Positions 56,700 through 64,000 of a DNA stretch of 64,000 nt are shown piece by piece. Each line of letters opens with the position of its first letter. The stretch's first letter is position 1. The notes under the pieces were generated by a model. It made no database searches and had not been told where the DNA came from. It saw only the letters and a list, made by a program, of their open reading frames with translations. Source of the stretch: Chelydra serpentina. Lineage: Eukaryota > Chordata > Testudines > Chelydridae. The position numbers were made by a program, and so were the translations under genes. The stretch lies in the NCBI GenBank assembly GCA_037349315.1, contig JBAIAC010000018.1:6386001-6450000 (forward strand), given 5' to 3'.

Positions 56700-58965
56700 T
56701 GGAAACTCAACAAGGAGATTGTTTAAACAGTAATTAAAGGGTACAATGCCAAAAGTGAAATCTCTGCAAGCTGCATGGAAACTTCTTAAAGACACTGTAA
56801 TAGAGGCTCAACTTAAATGTATACCCCAAATTAAAAAACATAGTAAGAGAACCAAAAAAAGAGCCACCATGGCTAAACATCAATGTAAAAGAAGCAGTGA
56901 GAAGCTAAAAGGCATCCTTTAAAAAGTGGAAGTTAAATCCTAGTGAGGAAAATAGAAAGGCGCATAAACACTGGCAAATGAAGTATAAAAATACAATTAG
57001 GAAAGCCAAAAAAGAATTTGAGGAACAGTTAGCCAAAGACTGAAAAAGTAATAGCAAATTTTTTTTAAGTACATCAGAAGGAGGCAGCCTGCTAAATAAC
57101 CAGTGGGGCCACTGGACGATCGAGGTGCTAAAGGAGCACTCAAAGATGATAAGGCCATTGCGGAGAAATTAAATGAATTCTGTGCATCGGTCTTCACAGC
57201 TGAGTATGTGAGGGAGATTCCCAAACCTGAGCCATTCTTTTTAGGTGACAGATCTGAGGAACTGTCCCAGATTGAGGTATCATTAGAGGAGGTTTTGGAA
57301 CAAATTGATAAATTAAACAGCAATAAGTCACCAGGACAAGATGGTATTCACTCAAGAGTTCTGAAGGAACTCAAAGGTGAAATTGCAGAACTACTAACTG
57401 TAGTCTGTAACCTATAATTTAAATCAGCTTCTATAACAGATGACTGGAAGATAGCTAATGTGACACCAATTTTTAAAAAGGGCTCCAGAGGTGATCCCAG
57501 CAATTATAGGCCTGTAAGCCTGACTTCAGTACCCGGCAAACTGGTTGAAACTATAGTAAAGTACAATATTGTCAGACGTATAGATGAACATCATTTGTTG
57601 AGGAAGAGTCAACATGGATTTAGTAAAGGAAAATCATGTCTCAGCAATCTACTAGAATTCTTTGAGGCGGTCAACAAGCATGTGGACCAAGGGGATTCAG
57701 TGGATATAGTGTACTTAGATTTTCAGAAAGCCTTTGACAAGGTCCTTCACCAAAGGCTCTTACACAAAGTAAGCTGCCATGGGATAAGAGGGAAGGTGCT
57801 CTCATGGATTGGTAACTGATTAAAAGATAGGAAACAATGGGTAGGTATAAATGATCAGTTTTCAGAATGGAGGGAGGTAAATAGTGGTGTTCTGGGACCA
57901 GTCCTATTCTACATATTCATAAATGATCTGGAAAAAGAGGTAAACAGTGAGGTGGCAAAATTTGCAGATGATACAAAATTACTAAAGATAATTAAAACCC
58001 GGGCAGACTGTGAAGAACTACAAAAGGATCTCACAAAACTGGGTGACTGAGCAACAAAATGGCAGATGAAATTTAATGTTGATAAATGCAAAGTAATGCA
58101 CATTGGAAAGTATAAACCCAACTATACATGTAAAATGATGGGGTCTAAATTAGCTGTTAGAACTCAAGAAAGAGATCTTAGAGTCACTGTGGATAGTTCT
58201 CTGAAAACATCCATTCAATGTGCAGCGGCAGTCAAAAAAGTGAACAGAATGCTGGGAATAATTAAGAAAGGGATAGATAATAGGACAGAAAATATCATGT
58301 TGCCTCTATATAAATCCATGGTACGCCCACATCTTGAATACTGTGTGCAGATGTGGTCGCCCCATCTCAAAAAAGAATTGCAAAAGGTTCAGAAAAGAGC
58401 AGCAAAAATGATTAGGGGTATGGAACGACTTCCATATGAGGAGAGATTGATAAGACTGGGACTTTTCAGCTTGGAAAAGAGACGGCTAAGGGGAGATATG
58501 ATAGAGGGCTATAACATCATGACTGGTATAGAGAAAGTAGATAAGGAAGTGTTGTTTACTCCTTCTCATAACACAAGAACTAGGCGTCACCAAATGAAAT
58601 TAATAGACAGCAGGTTTAAAACAAATAATAGGAAGTATTTCTTCACACGACACAGAGTCAACCTGTGAAACTCCTCGCCGGAGGATGCTGTGAAGGTCAA
58701 GACCATAACAGGGTTAAAAAAATAACTAAATTCATGGAGGATAGGCCCATTAATGGCTATTCGCCAAGAGGGGCAGGAATGGTGTCCCTAGCCTCTATTT
58801 GCCAGAAACTGGGAATGAGCGACGGGATGGATCACTTGATGATTACCTGTTCTGTTCATTCCTTCTGGGGCACCTGGCATTTGGCCAATGTCGGAAGACA
58901 GGATACTGGGCTAGATGGACCTTTGGTCTGACCAAGTATGGCCATTCTTATGTTCTTTTTTGGTT
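56700..58965 (+). mobile_element. CR1 LINE, largely one-frame reverse transcriptase
   Basis: Frame 1 stays open from 57103 to 58668 except for three stops (57415-57417, 57817-57819, 58048-58050). Visible domains are the fingers (KSPGQDGIHSRVLKELKGEI, RPVSLTSVPGKLVE), the palm motif A region (IVYLDFQKAFDKVLHQR), the FADDTK box (57961-57978; palm motif C with Phe-Ala-Asp-Asp) and the thumb end [14 protein letters not shown]. The endonuclease part is missing (5' truncation). The 3'UTR ends GGCCATTCTTATGTTCTT. It is a recently dead copy. Confidence 0.92.
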
Positions 58966-61074
58966 TTCTGAGCAGAGGATGAGGCCTTATTAAGTCATAC
59001 AGTACACTTCAGTATTTCAGATTATCTCATGATTTGTATGTGTAATCTCAGTAGAATTATGGGAATGGTTCCATTGCAATTAGATCAGGATTGAAAGAAT
59101 AATAATATATTTATAGAATATTTTTAAACCCCATCTTGAAGTATATGCCTGGTGCTCTGAGGATGCAGACATGCAAATCCTCAAAGCATTCTAGTAATCT
59201 TTTGGAAGAAATGTAAGTAGCTACATTTATGTATATGAAAGAACTAAATACAGAAGAATGTAAAGGCAATATTTCAGCTAACACTGCTATCTTCCAAATG
59301 TACTGCATGCAATTAATATAGTAAGAATTTAAACCCCATATCAAATTCAACCATTATACTTTGTCTCATACTGGAAATGATGTAATTAAGTCATATCTGT
59401 AATTCAAAAGATTATGTTTTATTTATTATGAGCTGTGGGCTGATCATAAGATTGAGTTTCATCAATAAATTATGTGCATCAAATCATATTTCTACACTTC
59501 AGTGTCCAGACAATTGAGGAGTATTTGCGTGTTTAGCTGATGTGCCTTCCCACTTTCTCAGGGCCACTTTAAACGTTGTTGCTCTTAACTTATTATTAAT
59601 TGCAAGAAAATCAAATGCAACTGCTTTGCTCAAAATAAGGAAATAAAAACTAAAAACCTCCACTTTCTAACGGTCACTTGCATTATTTTGCAAAGAGAAC
59701 TCTTAATCTTGCAAGTTACATTAAATAAATAACAAGCTTGTACATCACGGCAGCCAGTCACATATTGGGTAATTTGAAAAAACAAGTCACTTTTGACATC
59801 TATCATGCGCTTGAGACTGGGCATAAACAAATAACTTCAGCAAGAACAACATTTTTCAGCGGAGAATTGAACAAATGAGAATTTTATTATGAGGACATTT
59901 TATTCACCACAAAAAGTCACATTTCCAGTTATTATTCAATTATTTCCAAACAAAGGTTTGGCAACAAATGATATGGCAGCCAAAAAAAAGGCAATGACAT
60001 TTTAGATTAAATACACAATGGCCTCATGTCACCAGAAACATCCTTCTTTATATAGCACTGATGAGACTGCACCTAGAATACTGTGAATAATACACATAGT
60101 TCTGAGTACCAGAAAGATGTTGACAAATTGGAGGCAATACAGAGTAGACCAAGAAAAAGAAAGATGGGGTTGGAAGTACCAACTTTTTAGGAAAGAATAA
60201 AATAATTAAATCTGTTTATGTTGGCATGATGACAAAAGAAGGTATGACAAATGTCACGGAAGGTTCCTACAGACCCAAATGAATAGGCTACCAGTATATA
60301 ACTCTTATGTTATTTTTATCAGTTCTCAGGACTAAGATTTGTCTCTCTGATCCATACGTGAAGGGGACAGTAGCATGCTTTTAAGGAAGTGACATTAGGT
60401 GTCCTCTCTCCATATTTAATTACAGTTCCTTAGGACTGGTTTTCATACAATATGAGCCCTGATTTAAGTAAATCAGTGCTGCCCTCTGGCATGGACACTT
60501 ATTTTGGATTATGTGTCCTATTTCAATTTTGTTTAAGTTGATTTCTTATTAATTCTAATTGATTTAGTTAACTTGGTGCTCAAACTCTGGGCAGTCAAGA
60601 GTTATGTTCAGCAAGTGCAAGGCGAGGGGAAAATTAGAAGCATGTTTCTTCTTAAATCTAACATAAAAGCTACAGTCTAGGAGTATACAAGAAAGACAGA
60701 GAATTGTAAACTGGAGTTGAACTAACAATAAAACAAGGGGAAAGTATTTTTATTTAGAGGAAAACTACTCCAAAAGCAGCTTTTATAAATATAAAATTAT
60801 CATTAGTTTTTATGTGTGCCTGCTGTTACCAACAGCCTTTTTTTGAGATTCACTGTGCCCAGGAGACAGTCTCTAGACAACATTCCACCAGTAACTCCTT
60901 TAGCCTATCACGAAGGAGAGAAATTTGCTAAGGACTCCAACCTTGAATAAAGTTCAGGATGTTCTAACTTCCTTTTTCTCCTACCTCTCTTTCAGTGAGA
61001 CAGAGTAAGCGAATATCTTTCAGTATGGCATTGTGCTCTGGATTCCCACCACAGTGAGTATAAACCACCCATCA
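58966..61074. other. Intergenic upstream region, mostly unrecognised
   Basis: AT-rich sequence. The only recognised element is the CR1 fragment near 60015-60200. Confidence 0.5.
60015..60200 (+). mobile_element. Diverged CR1/L2 ORF fragment
   Basis: The plus strand reads like the C-terminal LINE segment around RPHLEYC, YQKDVDKLE and VQRR-type residues, but with frame changes. It is old. Confidence 0.5.
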
Positions 61075-61473
61075 TAGGCGCCGACTCCGTGGGTACTCCG
61101 GGGCTGGAGCACCGATGGGGAAAAATTGGTGGGTGCAGAGCACCCACCGGCAGCTCCCTGCCGCCGCCCCCCGCCCCCCGGCCCAAACAGCTGATTCTCG
61201 CAGCAAGCCTGTGAGGGAGGAGAGAAAAGCAGAGCAGCGGCGCCTCGGGGGAGGAGGCAGAGCGGAGGTGAGCTGGGCAGGGAGGCGCCGGCAGGGAGCT
61301 TCTTCCCCATCCCTCCCAGGCTTGCAAGCCTGGGGAGGGGGTGGAGGGGAAATGCAGTGTGCCCAGGGGAGGAGGTGGGGGCAGGGATTTGGGAAAGGGG
61401 TAGAATGGGGGCGGAGCTGGGGGTGGAGGTGGCGCGGGGCTGGGGGGGGGGGGGCGTGAGCAGTCGGCGCCTA
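61075..61473. mobile_element. GC-rich TIR element (TAGGCGCCGACT ends)
   Basis: TAGGCGCCGACT at the left and its exact reverse complement AGTCGGCGCCTA at the right are perfect 12-bp terminal inverted repeats. The interior is GC-rich and non-coding, with a poly(G) run at 61443-61454. The target duplication is unclear, so the superfamily is unassigned. Confidence 0.75.
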
Positions 61474-61647
61474 TGCCTCAACCTGTCACTCTGACTTCTA
61501 GCTGTAAACGCCTAACTAGCAAGTGAGCAAATACACACCTGTCCATTGTACTTTTCACCTTCAGTATAACTTTGGAAACATTATGATTCCAAACAAAAGT
61601 TGTCTAGAATGTACAGATAGCACCCGGGTTGCCTTGGAGATGTCATG

Positions 61648-62828
61648 TGTGACGTTACACCCTATATTCTTTATGGAAATATGCTTATGGTATGGCTATG
61701 ACATAACTGAGATACATTTTATGCAAGATGAGTGTTGTAAAGTATCATCGGAAAGGTTATAATTTACTGAATGTGATTATCCAATTTGTATGCATGTATC
61801 ATTTCTGTATCTGAAGTTAGATATATTGACTATATAACAATTACAACTGTTGGGGAAATGCCCACCAGACAGTAAACAATCATCCTAAATGGGCCATTTA
61901 GGAAGGACAATAGACCTCTGAAGATACTAATCTCCCACCGTCCTGAGGAGCTTTCTGGGATGCTGCATTGACATTACAAGGTCAGGTGAAAATGTCACCT
62001 GATGCAAAATACCACCTTGGACACTGCTGGTACTTTTCCACTGGAAACAAAGGCTTCCCGCCTTATGTACATTTTATTTAAGGCTTGGACGTAAAGCCAT
62101 CAGGAAGTCTCTCCTCCATTGCCTACCCAATAAGAAAGACTGCTGAAAGTACCTGAAGAGACAAAGGAACTAACCTGAGGGGAAAGGCAGGGGTGAGTCC
62201 AGACTGAGATGGGTCCAGTCTGTAAGAAGAAATAACTGGAACTCTAAGCTACAGAAACTCTACAACTTGCCTAAAATAACATTTAGGGTGAGAAATTACT
62301 TCTTGAAACCAGTCTCTTTAAGCTCTTAAGCTTAGTATGCGTGTTTTGTTTTATTTGCTTAGTAATCTGTTTTGTTCTGTTTGCTATCCCTTATAATCAC
62401 TTAAAATCTGTCCTTTGTAATTGTTACTCTTATTTCTTGTTTATAACATAACACAGTTTGTGCAATCCATATCTGAGGGCGGGGGGCCAGAAGCTGTGCA
62501 TATCTCTCTTTACATTAAGGGAGAGGGCAAATTTGTATGAGCTTACACTGTGCAGATCTTTCTATACAGCATAAGACAATATTATCTTGGGTGTACTTTC
62601 CAGAGGGAAGTTGCACTTGAGTACTGGGCAATTTCCCATAGAGAGCTGTTTGCAGACTCTGTGTGATTCTACAGCTGGTGCTCCCTACCTATGTGTGTGT
62701 GCTCCCAGAGGCTGAAGAGCCTGATTCAGCAAAACAGGGAGAGGGAGCCCAGGCTAGTGGAGCAGGCGGGCTCAGTGAAATCCCAATACATCAGGTGGCA
62801 TCCCAGAAGGAGGGTCTAACCCGTCACA
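61648..62828 (+). mobile_element. Solo LTR, 1.18 kb
   Basis: It starts TGTGACGTTACACC and ends ACCCGTCACA, an LTR-type inverted terminus. The flanks are TCATG (61643-61647) and CCATG (62829-62833), a 5-bp duplication with one mismatch. Inside are GCATGTATCATTTCTGTATC and GTGCATATCTCTCTTTACAT blocks typical of a common turtle LTR family as recalled. No internal retroviral genes are present. Confidence 0.75.
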
Positions 62829-62833
62829 CCATG

Positions 62834-64000
62834 TTTCCATGTTTCCAAGTTTGAATGAATTAGGGAAGTTGTTTAGTGTGGTCCAAGCAGTATAATAATT
62901 AGTAATGAGATAAAACTCAGCAAAGGAAAATGTAGACTGCATATGAGATTGTAAAAAGTTCTTAACAGTAAAGTCTATTTGGTCTTGAAATAATTTGTTA
63001 TGGCAAGTGCTGAAAACCCCATCTAAAATTATAGTAAAGCAAAGCACTTTATTGCACTTTTGGAACAATCGAAAACTGCTAGGCGATGGACTAAATGGTC
63101 TAATAGATGTTTTCCTCCTCTCATTTCTGTGATTCTATGAACAAAGAGTCTTTGACAGTGGAGAACCAAAACTATTTTTTAAATCAAAATTGCCTAATGT
63201 CAGTCTATCACATAAACAATGCCATGCTCAAATATGATCCATAATCGTATTTTGTATTGGTAAACAGCTGAATAAATGTACGTGAAAGTCTTGAAGTCCT
63301 GGCATGGGAGTAACAGAGAGCACAAGCCCAAATTCAGGACAATTTGCACCAATAATTTTTAAAGTATCACTTTATCCTGTGACACTTTTTTCATTAATTG
63401 CTGTTGTCTTTTATTTACTTCCTAATATCTGACATCTAGATTCATAGCTGTTTCATTACAGACTTTGGTTGATATGAATTCATAAGCTATATTACATACT
63501 TACTTTTTAAGTTGCAAGGTGGATCTGATATTCCATTACATTGGCTTGGCAAGCGTGTATATTCTTTTATGGCCTCTGTTTTAAGCTTGCCTCTAAATGT
63601 CTTAACCTAAATAAAGATAATCCATTCAAAATCCTTTTCTTTGGTTCGTTTTCTCCTGAGCTTCTTTTGTGTTTCACTTTGTATTTTTATACTCTCTGAA
63701 TATGATGGTGGGGATACCTGCATTCTAAAACTTTAAATATAAGACTAATGTAGTCTTTTTATCACAAACAATTATTTGTCTTGCTCAGATGTACTGAGTT
63801 AAAAATCTACAAAATCTTTAAGGAGATCACTCAGAGGTCAATCAAAAACATGTAATTAGCTACGGGCAGAGAAGACTGAGTCTTATAAATCTTTTCTCTG
63901 ACTCTTTCAGTGGAGACACAGGTAGAGCCAGATCCTCTGAAGCAGTATAGCCACTCTGTACACCACGGCCCATCTGGCCTAAAACTGATTTAAATGGCCC
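62834..64000. other. Upstream end of window, mostly unrecognised
   Basis: No gene was found. A CR1 tail lies at 63070-63142. Confidence 0.5.
63070..63142 (+). mobile_element. CR1 LINE 3' tail
   Basis: GGCGATGGACTAAATGGTCT through TTTCTGTGATTCTATGA matches the CR1 3' end with its ATTCTATGA-like octamer. Confidence 0.8.

Noticed and set aside
60992..61481. Open frames of 111-153 codons
   Set aside because: They lie within or over the edges of the GC-rich TIR element at 61075-61473 and have low-complexity composition.
1..64000. CRISPR arrays, bacterial operons or phage genes
   Set aside because: Introns, CR1, SINEs and a CpG island show vertebrate nuclear DNA; no direct-repeat and spacer pattern was seen.

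Overview
The window looks like a stretch of turtle (Testudines) nuclear DNA. It has one large, intron-rich vertebrate gene with a CpG-island promoter, sitting in a dense mixture of repeats. The mixture includes CR1 LINEs, DIRS-like tyrosine-recombinase retrotransposons, hAT, Harbinger and mariner DNA transposons, Penelope-like terminal repeats with hammerhead-like cores, LTRs and GTCTACACTG-type MITEs. The turtle assignment is an inference from this repertoire and was not searched; a crocodilian is the main alternative.

The only intact gene found is EIF4E, the mRNA cap-binding translation initiation factor, on the minus strand. Seven coding exons with consensus splice sites add up to exactly 217 codons plus a stop. 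Exon 1 (MATVEP) lies at 54560-54577 in a CpG island with a CCAAT box, a polypyrimidine tract and two CACGTG E-boxes upstream. The stop is at 15098-15100 and the 3'UTR runs to a polyadenylation signal at 14180-14185.

Downstream of EIF4E (1-14150) there is no intact gene. This part holds a RAB30 processed pseudogene, DIRS recombinase and gag-like fragments (one split by a MITE), an LTR-like element, and SINE and CR1 pieces. The introns carry most of the mobile DNA. Intron 6 has a degraded two-gene Harbinger element and a hAT MITE with a perfect target duplication. Intron 5 has a CR1 split by a hAT element, a Penelope-like repeat and an inverted-duplicated hAT fold-back. Intron 3 has a DIRS fragment and a mariner element. 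Intron 2 has a BED-finger hAT interrupted by two LTRs. Intron 1 has a hAT MITE, CR1 and LINE remnants and an 18-bp perfect hairpin.

Upstream of the promoter (55.1-64 kb) lie MITEs, a Penelope-like repeat, a fairly young CR1 whose reverse transcriptase stays in one frame with three stops, a CGGCGCCTA-type terminal-inverted-repeat element and a long solo LTR. No METAP1 or TSPAN5 exon, the neighbours expected from mammalian gene order, was recognised.
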